A DNA stretch of 64,000 nt from Flavobacteriales bacterium (GTDB lineage Bacteria; Bacteroidota; Bacteroidia; Flavobacteriales_F; PHOS-HE28): contig JAGPDT010000007.1 of NCBI GenBank assembly GCA_018057455.1, positions 1 through 64,000 of the forward strand, in the 5' to 3' direction. The translations under genes and the position numbers were made by a program. Below are positions 1 to 10,057 of this stretch, piece after piece. Every line of letters begins with the position of its first letter. Within the stretch, counting starts at the first letter, position 1. The notes below the pieces were generated by a model. The model was not told where the DNA came from. It did not search any database and saw nothing but the letters and a program-made list of their open reading frames with translations.

Positions 1-29
1 TCCATAGGCTAACAACAGCACTAGCGCCG

Positions 30-2045
30 CTACCGCCCATACAACCCCTCCACCGCCCGCATCCCCGGCTTCCAGTTCCCTTCATAGTCGATCAAGCTCC
101 AGCTCGGCCCCGGCCAGCAGTCGTTCAGCTGCCAGAAGAGCGTGCCCATGCACCAAGGCTGTTTCGCCGTGTGCGCTTTGATCGCCATTTCATAAGCCAG
201 GGCCTGCACCTGTTGGCTTGCCTCAATGAACGCATTCAAGGTCTTCGGGTGCTCGTCCAGTTCCTGTGCGATCGCCTCCCAGATCGGACCGTCCGTCTTA
301 TAGCTCCGCTGGCGCCAGCGCAGTGCATCACTGCCCAAGTGAAGCTGCTCCGGGTCCATGTACTTCACCAGCAACGCGCTGTCCGGCCAGCTTTGGAAAC
401 CATACTCGCTCACGAAGCGCCCCACGTTGTCGGCGAAGGAAGCGAAGTCCGCATCGCCATGCCACACGCCCCAATAGTGCAGGTCGCCGTTGCGCAGCCC
501 GGCGGCATTGCCCCAGTTGCTTAGTGCGCTGGTCCACGAGTAGGGCACCCCGGCATCCGCGGCGATGGTGCCCAACACGTCCTTCCATAAGTGGCGGTTG
601 TTGTCGATCACCCGTGCCGAATCCGCACCGTGCAAGTTGTACTTCTGCTGCCAGCCCCAATTGCCCCACGCCACCTCCAGTTCGTTGTTTCCGCAGAGCA
701 ATGCGGCGCAGGGGTGAATGGCAAAACGTTCCGCCTGCTCTTTTGCTTCGCGCGTGAAGTTTTCCAGAAAAGCACCTTCCGCAGGCACCAAGATCGCCAA
801 CATGAAATCCTGCCAAACCAGGATGCCCGCCGTGTCGCACGCGGTGTAGAAAGCATCCGGCGGATAAATGCCACCGGCCCACACGCGCACCATGTTCATG
901 TTGGCGCGTTGCATGGCGGCCACCAGCGCCACCCACGCGGAGTCTCCGGCACGACTGGGGAACAGGTCCGGCGGAACGATGTTGCAGCCTTTCATGAAGA
1001 CCGGCTCGCCGTTGATCACGAAGGTGAATGAACGGCCGATGCTGTCCGGCTCCTGGCGTAGTTGCACCGTGCGCAAGCCGATGCGGCGTCCGGTGGAATC
1101 CAACAGCTTGCCGTGGGGGTTGCGCAGTTCGATGTTGAGGTTGTGCAGGGGTTGTTCTCCGGAGCCGCTGGGCCACCATAGGGCTTTGCGGGGCAAGGTG
1201 GAATGGACGGTGATGGACGCTGGCGAACCAGCGCCCATTGCTTGCGTTCCGATCCGGACTCCGTCCAAGGAAAAATGGACGGTGGCGTTGGCGCTGCCGG
1301 TCGTACTCACTTGTAATTCAAGTTGAATGCTGTCCGCTGTGAAGTGTTGATCCACTTGGACGCCGTTGATGCGCCCTTCATTCCAACAGCGCAGCTCCAC
1401 CGGTTGCCAGATGCCGCAGCCCACCAAGCGCGGCGCAAAGTCCCAGCCGAACTGGTAGGCCGCCTTGCGCACGAAAGGGCTTACGCCGCTGGGGTCGCTG
1501 TCGTGCGGCAGGTTGAAGCCGTATGCATCGCGCAGCTTTCCGCCTTCACGAACGGCACTGTGGAAAACCACCTTCAAGGTGTTCGCACCCTCATGCAATA
1601 GCTCCTTGATCGGCCATTCCCAGGTGCGGAACATGTTGTCCGCCTTGCCGAGCAACGAGTCGTTCAACCACACTTCCGCGAAGGTGTCCAGGCCCTTGAA
1701 CACGAGGTCAACGTGTTCGTTCCCCAACAGTGCCTCATCCGCCGTGAACGTGCGCCTGTACTCCCAATCCTTTTCCTCCACCCATTGCACGCTGTCCGCG
1801 TTGAAGTTGCGGTACGGGTCGGGGATCAGGCCATTGCGCAGCAGGTCGGTGTGGACTTCGCCGGGTACCACGGCCCGGTGCCAAGCCGCGGTTCCTGCTT
1901 GGCGGAAGGACCAACTCCCGTTCAAAGTGATCGGCCGCACCTGCGCCAAGGTCATCATGGGCGCCAGCCAGGCAAAGCCGAGGAAACCCAACAACACTGC
2001 TGAACTGCGGCACAGCTGCTGGGGTTGTGTATAGGACCCGGTCAT
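30..2045 (-). CDS. Beta-mannosidase-like glycoside hydrolase (GH2), short C-terminus
   Basis: A secreted glycoside hydrolase family 2 enzyme, most like beta-mannosidase, which removes terminal beta-mannose from glycans. The start at 2045 places a signal peptide ending near LAPMMTLAQ directly at the N-terminus; the frame is open further upstream, but that stretch looks nothing like a leader. Next come a jelly-roll sugar-binding domain, an Ig-like domain and a TIM barrel with the acid/base motif CGNNELEVAW and the nucleophile motif SEYGFQSWPD. The 671 residues end just after the barrel (FWQLNDCWPGPSW...), whereas family members usually continue for 150-200 residues of Ig-like domains. Only 29 bases remain beyond the stop, so true shortening and a frameshift cannot be told apart. 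It is divergent from pepP. Confidence 0.85.
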   Translation of the reverse strand: MTGSYTQPQQLCRSSAVLLGFLGFAWLAPMMTLAQVRPITLNGSWSFRQAGTAAWHRAVVPGEVHTDLLRNGLIPDPYRNFNADSVQWVEEKDWEYRRTFTADEALLGNEHVDLVFKGLDTFAEVWLNDSLLGKADNMFRTWEWPIKELLHEGANTLKVVFHSAVREGGKLRDAYGFNLPHDSDPSGVSPFVRKAAYQFGWDFAPRLVGCGIWQPVELRCWNEGRINGVQVDQHFTADSIQLELQVSTTGSANATVHFSLDGVRIGTQAMGAGSPASITVHSTLPRKALWWPSGSGEQPLHNLNIELRNPHGKLLDSTGRRIGLRTVQLRQEPDSIGRSFTFVINGEPVFMKGCNIVPPDLFPSRAGDSAWVALVAAMQRANMNMVRVWAGGIYPPDAFYTACDTAGILVWQDFMLAILVPAEGAFLENFTREAKEQAERFAIHPCAALLCGNNELEVAWGNWGWQQKYNLHGADSARVIDNNRHLWKDVLGTIAADAGVPYSWTSALSNWGNAAGLRNGDLHYWGVWHGDADFASFADNVGRFVSEYGFQSWPDSALLVKYMDPEQLHLGSDALRWRQRSYKTDGPIWEAIAQELDEHPKTLNAFIEASQQVQALAYEMAIKAHTAKQPWCMGTLFWQLNDCWPGPSWSLIDYEGNWKPGMRAVEGLYGR

Positions 2046-2113
2046 CGCGGGCAAGGTAACCACGCCCCATCCCTTGCTGCCGCCAGGACAGGGGTCCACC
2101 GGCCCCTGCTTCT

Positions 2114-2121
2114 TACCTTCG
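2114..2121 (+). promoter_or_regulatory. Promoter -7 element upstream of pepP
   Basis: TACCTTCG matches the Bacteroidota sigma factor -7 pattern TAnnTTTG with one pyrimidine change. Only four bases separate it from the ATG at 2126, so the transcript is probably leaderless or nearly so. No clear -33 TTG is seen at the usual spacing. Confidence 0.55.
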
Positions 2122-2125
2122 CCTC

Positions 2126-3433
2126 ATGCGATACGAACCCCTGACCGCTGCCACCTACCGCGAGCACCGCGCACGTTTCCGCCAGCAAATGGAGAAAGGC
2201 GGCCTGGCCGTTTTCCACAGCAACGACATCATGCCCAGCAGCGCGGACGGCACCATGCCGTTCAAACAGGCCGCGGACCTCCTGCACCTCAGCGGGGTCG
2301 ACCAGGAAGAGACCATCCTCCTGCTCTTCCCCGATGCCTTCGACCCCAAGGACCGCGAGATCCTCTTCGTGCGCGAGACCAGCCCCACCATCGCCATCTG
2401 GGAAGGCGCCAAGCTCTCCCAGGAACAAGCGCGGAACATGAGCGGGGTGGCCACGGTGCTGTGGACCAGCAGCTATGAGGCCACCATCAAGCGCCTGTTG
2501 CCACAGGCCGGGCTGTTGTACCTGAACAGCAATGAACACCTGCGCCAGAGCAACGAAGTTGAAACGCGCGAGGAACGCAAGAACAAGGAGCTCCGAGCAC
2601 AGTACCCCCTGCACGGGGTGAGGCGCAGCGCGCCGATCATGCACCGCGTCCGCTCGCGCAAGACCCGGGAGGAGGTGGAGCAGATCAAACGCGCCATCGC
2701 CATCACCGCCAAGGCCTTCCAACGGGTGCTGCACTTCCTGGAACCGGGTGTGAAGGAATATGAGGTGGAGGCCGAGATCACCCATGAGTTCATCCGCAAC
2801 GGCTCCCGTGGCCATGCCTACACCCCCATCATCGGCGGCGGCTTCAACGCCTGCGTGCTGCACTACATCACCAATGAGGATACCTGCCGCGACGGCGAGG
2901 TGGTGCTGATGGACTTCGGTTGCGAATATGGCAACTACGCCAGCGACCTCACCCGCAGCGTGCCCGTGAACGGCACCTTCACGCCCCGCCAGCGCGCGGT
3001 GTACAACGCGGTGCTGCATGTGCAGAAGGAGGCCACCAAGCTCCTGGTGCCCGGCGTGTTCCTGGCCGACTACCACAGGCAGGTGGGCACCCTCATGGAG
3101 GAACAATTGATCGCGTTGGGCCTGCTGGACAAGAAGGCCGTGGCCGTGCAGGACCCGGAAAAGCCCCTCTACAAAAAGTATTTCATGCACGGCACCAGCC
3201 ATTTCCTGGGCTTGGACGTCCACGATGTGGGCCTGTGGCATGAACCCATCGCCGAGGACATGGTCTTCACCGTGGAACCCGGCATCTACATCCCCGAGGA
3301 GAGGCTCGGCATCCGCATCGAGAACAACATCCTGGTGACCAAGGACGGCCCGATCGACCTCTTTGCGGACATCCCCCGCGAGGTGGAGGAGATCGAAGCG
3401 CTGATGGCCCGCGGAAAAAAGACGGTGGCGTGA
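2126..3433 (+). CDS. pepP: Xaa-Pro aminopeptidase (M24B)
   Basis: A cytoplasmic metallo-aminopeptidase that removes an N-terminal residue preceding proline. At 435 residues it has the normal two-domain size: an N-terminal creatinase-like domain (to about 175) and a C-terminal pita-bread domain. The metal ligands are visible in order: Asp in MDFGCEYGNY, Asp in ASDLTRSV, His in HGTSHFLGLDVHD, Glu in TVEPGIYIP and Glu in IRIENN. There is no signal peptide. The ATG is fixed by a -7 box four bases upstream. It is divergent from the mannosidase and followed by an unrelated lipoprotein with its own promoter, so probably monocistronic. Confidence 0.95.
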   Translation: MRYEPLTAATYREHRARFRQQMEKGGLAVFHSNDIMPSSADGTMPFKQAADLLHLSGVDQEETILLLFPDAFDPKDREILFVRETSPTIAIWEGAKLSQEQARNMSGVATVLWTSSYEATIKRLLPQAGLLYLNSNEHLRQSNEVETREERKNKELRAQYPLHGVRRSAPIMHRVRSRKTREEVEQIKRAIAITAKAFQRVLHFLEPGVKEYEVEAEITHEFIRNGSRGHAYTPIIGGGFNACVLHYITNEDTCRDGEVVLMDFGCEYGNYASDLTRSVPVNGTFTPRQRAVYNAVLHVQKEATKLLVPGVFLADYHRQVGTLMEEQLIALGLLDKKAVAVQDPEKPLYKKYFMHGTSHFLGLDVHDVGLWHEPIAEDMVFTVEPGIYIPEERLGIRIENNILVTKDGPIDLFADIPREVEEIEALMARGKKTVA

Positions 3434-3494
3434 ACGCACCACCCGCGCCCGGCGCCTTTCCAACGGACCATTCCGCCATCGGCGGGCTGTGAAA

Positions 3495-3502
3495 TATCTT
3501 CG
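3495..3502 (+). promoter_or_regulatory. Promoter -7 element upstream of TPR lipoprotein
   Basis: TATCTTCG fits TAnnTTYG. It ends 29 bases before the ATG at 3532, a distance seen repeatedly in this window (25-30 bases). This favours that ATG over the upstream TTG at 3508. Confidence 0.5.
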
Positions 3503-3531
3503 CCCGCTTGCTGTTCTTACAGCACGCCGCC

Positions 3532-6147
3532 ATGCCCCGCCCTTCTGCCCGATACCTCCTGCCCGCCGCGGTGATCCTGCTGGTGGCGGCCTGCTCCACC
3601 CACAAGGACGCCTTCCTCAACCGCACCTTCCACCGGTTGGTCTCGCGGGACAACGGCTGGTTCAATGCCAACGAACGGCTCAAGGAAACCGTGGACGCCA
3701 TGCAAAAGGCCCACGTGGATGACTACGACCTGGTGCTGCCCATCTTCATCAACGGCACCGAGGAAGGCGCCCGGGCCATGACCCCCGAACTGGAGGTGTG
3801 CATTGAAAAATGCGCCACCGTGATCGACCGCCACAGCATGGAGATCGGCGGCAAGGAGAAGAACACCTGGATCGATGATGCCTGGTTCGTCATCGGCAAA
3901 AGCCACTTCTACAAGCGCACCTACCTCGATGCCCTGCGCACCTTCGAATTCATCGGGCGGCGGTACAAGGGCCAGGACCGGCAGATGGAAGCCAAGCTAT
4001 GGCTGGCCCGCAGCGCCATTGAACTGGAGCAGTACGCCAAGGCCCAAAGCACCCTGGACGAGATCAAGGGGCAGAAGGAACTGCCCAAGGGCTTCCAGCA
4101 CGACCAGCTCAGCGCCGTTCAGGCCGACCTGGACCTGCACCGCGGCAAGGTGGACGAGGCCATCACCGCCCTGGAACACGCCGTGTCCATCACCAAGGTG
4201 AAAAAGGACCGCATCCGCTGGACCTTCATCCTGGCCCAGCTCCACCAGCTGAAGGGCCAACAAGAAAAGGCCATCGCCGGTTACAACAAGGTGGCCCGCA
4301 TGGGCCCACCCTATGAAATGGGCTTCCACGCCCGCATCTTCCAGGCATTGGCCCTCAGCCAAGGCAACACCAAGGCCATCCGCCAGCGCCTGGCCCGCAT
4401 GCTGCGCGATGAAAAGAACAAGGACCACTTCGACATGATCCACTATGCGCTGGCCGAATTGGACCTGCGCGAGAACCTCCGCGGCGATGCCATCGCCCAA
4501 CTGATGCTCAGCACCCGCACCAGTACGGTGGACACCCGGCAGAAGGCCAAGAGCTTCCTGAAGCTCGCCGACCTCTACTTCGATGACAAGGCTTACCCCG
4601 CCGCCCAGCAGTATTACGACAGTACAGGCACGGTGCTGGCCGAGGACCATGCCCGCCACAACGAGGTGTTGACGCGCGCCGACGTGCTCGGGGACCTGGT
4701 GGTGCAGCTCGGCATCATTGCCCGCGAGGACAGCCTGCAGGCCTTTGCCAAACTTGATCCCGAGGAACGCGAGCGGCGCATCCGCCAACTGATCCGCGAA
4801 CGGGAACGCCAGGAAGAAGAAGAGGAACAGGCCGCCAACGACGCCCGCGAACTGCTCGCCGCCAACCCGGCCACCCCGGAGAAACCCCCTGCGCCCGGAA
4901 GCGGCGGAGCCTGGTACTTCTACAACCCCGCACAGATCTCGCGCGGCCTGGCCGACTTCCGCAAGAAATGGGGCAACCGCTCCAATGAGGATGACTGGCG
5001 CCGCGCCGACAAGAGCGGCTCCGCCCTGGTGGACATCGTTGAGGACGCTGGCCTGGAACCCGAACCCGAAACACCGGTGAACACCACGGGCGAACCCGAA
5101 TGGAAAAAACCCGGGAGCTACCTCAAGGACGTGCCCACCGACCAGGCCTCCCTGGATTCCAGCAACACCCGCATCTGCAAGGCCCTCTACCTCTCGGGCA
5201 TGATCTACAAGGAAAAACTCAAGGACGTGGACAACGCCATTGAAAGCTTCCAAGTGCTCAATGACCGGTTCGACAATTGCAGCTACACCCCCGAATCCTA
5301 TTACCAGCTCTACCGGATTTACCTGGCCAAGGAACAGGCGGGCAACTTCATGGACTTCGGCGGCTCCAGTTCCAAACATTATGCGGACATCATCCTGGAG
5401 CGCTGGCCCGGTTCGGAATTCGCCCGCCTGGTGCGCAACCCCGGCCAATTGCAGGCCGATGAGGCCGCCCGCATCGCCGAAGCCCAAGCCTACCAAGCGC
5501 TGTACGAAAAGTTCAAGATGGGCGCCTACAACGGGGTAATCGCCACCTGCGACGGCGTGTTGGCCAACGAGCCCCGCAACCACCTGCTGCCCAAATACGG
5601 CCTGTTGAAGGCCATGGCCATCGGCAGCCTGCATCTCATCGGCCCCTTCCGCGATGCCTTGGTGCATGTACGCGACCAATTCCCCGGCAGCGATGAAGCC
5701 AAGGCGGCCGTCGCCCTGCTGGCCAATTTGGACAAGACCGCAGCGGGTGGACCGGGCTCCACCACTGAAGGTTCCGCCTACGGAGAAGCCAAAGGAGAGC
5801 ACTTTGTGATCATCCTCATGCCGGACAGTGCCGGGCCCATGAGCAAGGTCACCGCGGCCATCAGCAACTTCAACCAGCGCTTCTTCCGCAACAAGGGCAT
5901 CGAAGTGAGGACCAGCGTGTGGAGCCCGGGCAGCCAGGTGGTGCTGGTGCGCTTGTTCCAAAGCAAGGAACTCGCCATGACCTATTACGACCTTTTCAAG
6001 GGCAACAAAGGCGACCTTTCGGGCATCAACGACCAAGGCTTCCCCTTGTTCGCCATCAGCAGCGGCAACTACCCGCAGTTCTACACCAAAAAGGACACCA
6101 CCGGGTATGCCAGCTACTTCGACCGCAATTATTTGGGCGGCAAGTAG
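3532..6147 (+). CDS. Large tetratricopeptide-repeat lipoprotein
   Basis: An 871-residue lipoprotein of the tetratricopeptide-repeat class common in Bacteroidota envelopes. The leader ends in the lipobox VAAC (LLVAACSTHKD), so the mature protein should be lipidated. Helical repeats fill about residues 60-400 (for example YLDALRTFEFIGRRYKGQ and AKAQSTLDEIKGQ). A charged coiled coil near 420 (RERERQEEEEEQ) follows, then more TPR-like helices around 545-720. The C-terminal 110 residues (HFVIILMPDSAGPMSKV onward) form a separate globular domain of a kind found at the end of similar Bacteroidota proteins. It resembles gliding or T9SS-associated lipoproteins in architecture, but I cannot assign it to a named component. 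The precise role is unknown. Confidence 0.8.
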   Translation: MPRPSARYLLPAAVILLVAACSTHKDAFLNRTFHRLVSRDNGWFNANERLKETVDAMQKAHVDDYDLVLPIFINGTEEGARAMTPELEVCIEKCATVIDRHSMEIGGKEKNTWIDDAWFVIGKSHFYKRTYLDALRTFEFIGRRYKGQDRQMEAKLWLARSAIELEQYAKAQSTLDEIKGQKELPKGFQHDQLSAVQADLDLHRGKVDEAITALEHAVSITKVKKDRIRWTFILAQLHQLKGQQEKAIAGYNKVARMGPPYEMGFHARIFQALALSQGNTKAIRQRLARMLRDEKNKDHFDMIHYALAELDLRENLRGDAIAQLMLSTRTSTVDTRQKAKSFLKLADLYFDDKAYPAAQQYYDSTGTVLAEDHARHNEVLTRADVLGDLVVQLGIIAREDSLQAFAKLDPEERERRIRQLIRERERQEEEEEQAANDARELLAANPATPEKPPAPGSGGAWYFYNPAQISRGLADFRKKWGNRSNEDDWRRADKSGSALVDIVEDAGLEPEPETPVNTTGEPEWKKPGSYLKDVPTDQASLDSSNTRICKALYLSGMIYKEKLKDVDNAIESFQVLNDRFDNCSYTPESYYQLYRIYLAKEQAGNFMDFGGSSSKHYADIILERWPGSEFARLVRNPGQLQADEAARIAEAQAYQALYEKFKMGAYNGVIATCDGVLANEPRNHLLPKYGLLKAMAIGSLHLIGPFRDALVHVRDQFPGSDEAKAAVALLANLDKTAAGGPGSTTEGSAYGEAKGEHFVIILMPDSAGPMSKVTAAISNFNQRFFRNKGIEVRTSVWSPGSQVVLVRLFQSKELAMTYYDLFKGNKGDLSGINDQGFPLFAISSGNYPQFYTKKDTTGYASYFDRNYLGGK

Positions 6148-6262
6148 CGTTCGTCCCCGCAATCGCGCAATTGATCCGTTGCAAGGGCTGTTCCGTCGGC
6201 CATAGGCTGTTTATTGGCGGGCCGAAGTGCTTGGACCGCAAGGAAATGCCGAACAGCAGCCA

Positions 6263-6270
6263 TACCTTCG
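6263..6270 (+). promoter_or_regulatory. Promoter -7 element upstream of bactofilin/ATP synthase cluster
   Basis: TACCTTCG, 28 bases before the bactofilin ATG at 6299. It is a reasonable start point for a transcript that could run into the ATP synthase genes. It also argues against the in-frame upstream start at 6227. Confidence 0.5.
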
Positions 6271-6298
6271 CCACGTAACCGATCCATCGCCCTGTTCC

Positions 6299-6781
6299 AT
6301 GTTCCGCAACGACAAGTCCCACGACACCATGAACAAACCCAGCGAACCTGTAAGCCCCGGGAAGATCAACAGCATCATGGAGGGCACCTCCATTGAGGGG
6401 GAGATCCGCTCCGACAGCAATATCCGCATCGATGGCCGGGTGAAAGGCACGCTGCATGTACGTGGCCGCCTGATCGTGGGCGCAACCGGCCTGGTGGAGG
6501 GTGAAGTGCACTGCCAGAGCAGCGACATCGAGGGTACCGTGAACGGCAAGGTCATGTGCCAGGACCTGCTTTCGCTCAAGGCCACCGCCAAGCTCTCCGG
6601 CGATATCCGCACCAAACAGCTGGCCATAGAGCCCGGGGCGGTCTTCAGCGGGAATTGCGACATGGGCGGCGGCAACGCGGCCAAGGAGGCCGCACCCGTG
6701 CGCCTGAGCACCACCTTGGGCGGCGCAACCGCTCCAGCGGGCACCGCAGCCCGGCCTGAACCGGTGAAGGCCGTGCAGTGA
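6299..6781 (+). CDS. Bactofilin family cytoskeletal protein
   Basis: A bactofilin (polymer-forming beta-helix protein) of 160 residues. The core from about residue 20 to 115 shows the expected short beta-helix repeats with regularly spaced Gly, Val and Ile (TSIEGEIRSDSNIRIDGRV, then VEGEVHCQSSDIEGTVNG). It is flanked by disordered tails; the C-terminal tail is rich in Ala, Pro and Thr. Bactofilins assemble without nucleotide into filaments that scaffold envelope or shape functions. It sits just before small membrane proteins and the atp genes. A run of nine C follows the stop codon (6782-6790). The start was chosen from the promoter position. Confidence 0.9.
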   Translation: MFRNDKSHDTMNKPSEPVSPGKINSIMEGTSIEGEIRSDSNIRIDGRVKGTLHVRGRLIVGATGLVEGEVHCQSSDIEGTVNGKVMCQDLLSLKATAKLSGDIRTKQLAIEPGAVFSGNCDMGGGNAAKEAAPVRLSTTLGGATAPAGTAARPEPVKAVQ

Positions 6782-6821
6782 CCCCCCCCCTTCCACCGGT
6801 ACGATAGCTCAGCACACACCC

Positions 6822-7223
6822 ATGGCCCAGGCTACCCGTAGGCCCCTGCCCAGTATTCCTGCCGTGGCCCTCTTCACCGTGGCCGCCGGCGGGGCCACCT
6901 ATGCCGTTTATGCTTTGGCCCATTGGGCCTTCGGCACCCGTGAACTGGGTGTGCTCCTGTTCCTCGGCGGGCTTACCACCCTGCTGCTCTCCTGGCAGGA
7001 ACGGGCCATGGCCCATGATCCCCGGGGCTTCATGCTGCGCTTCATGACCGGCCTGGTGATCAAGCTCATCGCCGGGCTGTTCGCCATTGCGGCCATCCTG
7101 TTCCTCCTGCCCCGCGGACAAGGGGTCCGCTTGGCCCTCACTTTCGCGGTGCTCTACCTGGCTTACTTGGCATTCAGCACCATGCGCCTCACGCTGCGCT
7201 CGCGCAACCTGCCCCGCGCATGA
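6822..7223 (+). CDS. Four-helix membrane protein preceding AtpZ
   Basis: An uncharacterised 133-residue inner-membrane protein. Four hydrophobic segments are clear, at about residues 13-34, 42-58, 69-93 and 97-117, with positive charges at both ends. Its stop overlaps the start of the AtpZ gene by four bases (ATGA), so the two are probably translationally coupled. The position between bactofilin and AtpZ suggests a link with F0 assembly or with the bactofilin, but no recognised domain is visible. I do not assign a function. Confidence 0.75.
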   Translation: MAQATRRPLPSIPAVALFTVAAGGATYAVYALAHWAFGTRELGVLLFLGGLTTLLLSWQERAMAHDPRGFMLRFMTGLVIKLIAGLFAIAAILFLLPRGQGVRLALTFAVLYLAYLAFSTMRLTLRSRNLPRA

Positions 7224-7447
7224 ACGGCCCGGAAAAGGGCCCTGAACTGCGCAAGGCGGCCAACGCTTGGATGCGCCTGAGCGGCATCGGTTTCCAAATG
7301 GCCGCGATCATCGGCCTGGGCACCTACGGCGGTTGGTGGGCCGATCAGCGCTTGGCGTGGAAATTCCCCGCTTTCACACTGGTGGGCTCCTTGGGCGGCG
7401 TGGCCATGGCCCTGTACCTGCTGTTCAAGGAAACCCGCAGCCGTTAG
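7220..7447 (+). CDS. AtpZ/AtpI-type F0F1 ATPase assembly protein
   Basis: A 75-residue protein with two membrane helices (about 21-40 and 48-68) joined by the loop GGWWADQRLAWKFP. This pattern is typical of the AtpZ/AtpI family encoded at the head of ATP synthase operons. Members are thought to help build the c-ring or supply Mg2+/Ca2+. It overlaps the preceding gene by ATGA and lies 66 bases before atpB. Confidence 0.8.
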   Translation: MNGPEKGPELRKAANAWMRLSGIGFQMAAIIGLGTYGGWWADQRLAWKFPAFTLVGSLGGVAMALYLLFKETRSR

Positions 7448-7513
7448 GCCTCGGCTACCCTTTCCCACGCTCGCTTCCCCCTTTTCATCCTCCATGTGCG
7501 GCATTCCCCTCCA

Positions 7514-8927
<1,414 letters not shown>

Positions 8928-8979
8928 TCCCCAGCGGCACCGCCGCAGGGTAAGTTCCGTTCAATCCAACCCTTGTCCC

Positions 8980-9489
8980 ATGCTTCTCGCAAGCCTCGTA
9001 GAACCCGCATTCGGGCTCATCTTCTGGATGACCCTGTCCTTCGGGATCGCCTTCTTCCTGCTCACCAAGTTCGCCTGGAAGCCCATCCTCAGCGCCCTGC
9101 GCGAGCGGGAACGCTCCATTGAGGACGCCATCGGCGAGGCCAAGAAAGCCCGCGAGGAAGTGGCCGCCATGAAGGCCGGCAACGAGGAACTCCTCCAGCA
9201 GGCCCGCGCCGAGCGGGACCTGATGCTCAAGGAGGCACGCGACATCCGCGACCGTGAGATCGCCCAGGCCAAGGACAAGGCCAAGGCCGAGGCCGAGGCC
9301 TTGCTGCTGCGTGCCCGCGAGGACATCCGCAACGAGAAGAACGCCGCCATCACCGAGATGAAGAACCAGCTCGGTGAGCTCAGCATCCAAGTGGCCGAGC
9401 GCATCCTGCGCGAAAAGCTCGGCGACAAGTCCGCACAGGATGCCCTGCTGGACAAGGTGTTGAAGGAAAGCGACCTGCGCCGCTCATGA
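8980..9489 (+). CDS. atpF: ATP synthase F0 subunit b
   Basis: The peripheral-stalk b subunit, 169 residues. A single N-terminal membrane helix (about 9-29, [18 protein letters not shown]) carries the usual FAWKPI motif. It is followed by a long Ala/Glu/Arg-rich helix that dimerises and reaches up to delta. The stop overlaps the start of atpH (ATGA). Confidence 0.97.
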   Translation: MLLASLVEPAFGLIFWMTLSFGIAFFLLTKFAWKPILSALRERERSIEDAIGEAKKAREEVAAMKAGNEELLQQARAERDLMLKEARDIRDREIAQAKDKAKAEAEALLLRAREDIRNEKNAAITEMKNQLGELSIQVAERILREKLGDKSAQDALLDKVLKESDLRRS

Positions 9490-10046
9490 TCGTGTCGCCC
9501 GTTGCATACCGCTATGCACGCTCCCTGATGCAGCTCGCCCAAGAACACGGCGAGGTGGATGCCGTGCGCGAGGACCTGCACCTGGTCTCGTCCACTTGCG
9601 GGGAGAACCATGCGCTTCGCGTGATGCTGCGCAGCCCCGTGATCAAGGCCGACTTGAAACGCAAGGTGCTCGGCCGCCTCTTCGGAGGCCAGATCGGCCG
9701 CATCACCGACCGGTTCATCAACATCCTGGTGCGCAAAGGCCGGGAAAACCTGCTGCAGGAGATCGCCCAGGCGTTCCTCAACATCTACCGCGAGGCCCAC
9801 GATATCCTCGTGGCCGAAGTACGCAGTGCCGTACCCTTGGGCGACAGCGCCCGCAACCAGGTGAAACAATTGGTGGAGCAACGCTTCCCCGGAAAGTCCG
9901 TCACCTTGCAGGAACAGGTGGAACCCGCGCTGATCGGCGGCGTGGTGGTGCGCGTGGGCGACGAGCAGATCGACGCCAGCGTGATGCGCCGCCTCAACGA
10001 CCTGCGCCGAAAATTCTCAGAGAACCCGTACATCCCCGAGATCTAA
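9486..10046 (+). CDS. atpH: ATP synthase F1 subunit delta
   Basis: The 186-residue delta (OSCP) subunit joining the b stalk to the top of F1. The N-terminal helical domain begins [15 protein letters not shown], and the C-terminal region contains the conserved [20 protein letters not shown] motif. It overlaps atpF by four bases and is 11 bases before atpA. Confidence 0.96.
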   Translation: MIVSPVAYRYARSLMQLAQEHGEVDAVREDLHLVSSTCGENHALRVMLRSPVIKADLKRKVLGRLFGGQIGRITDRFINILVRKGRENLLQEIAQAFLNIYREAHDILVAEVRSAVPLGDSARNQVKQLVEQRFPGKSVTLQEQVEPALIGGVVVRVGDEQIDASVMRRLNDLRRKFSENPYIPEI

Positions 10047-10057
10047 AACAGATCCCC

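Noticed and set aside
3997-6162. 721-codon open frame antisense to the TPR lipoprotein
   Set aside because: Long antisense frames are expected in GC-rich genes with biased codon use; it has no start context, signal or domain, and the forward gene has a lipobox and promoter.
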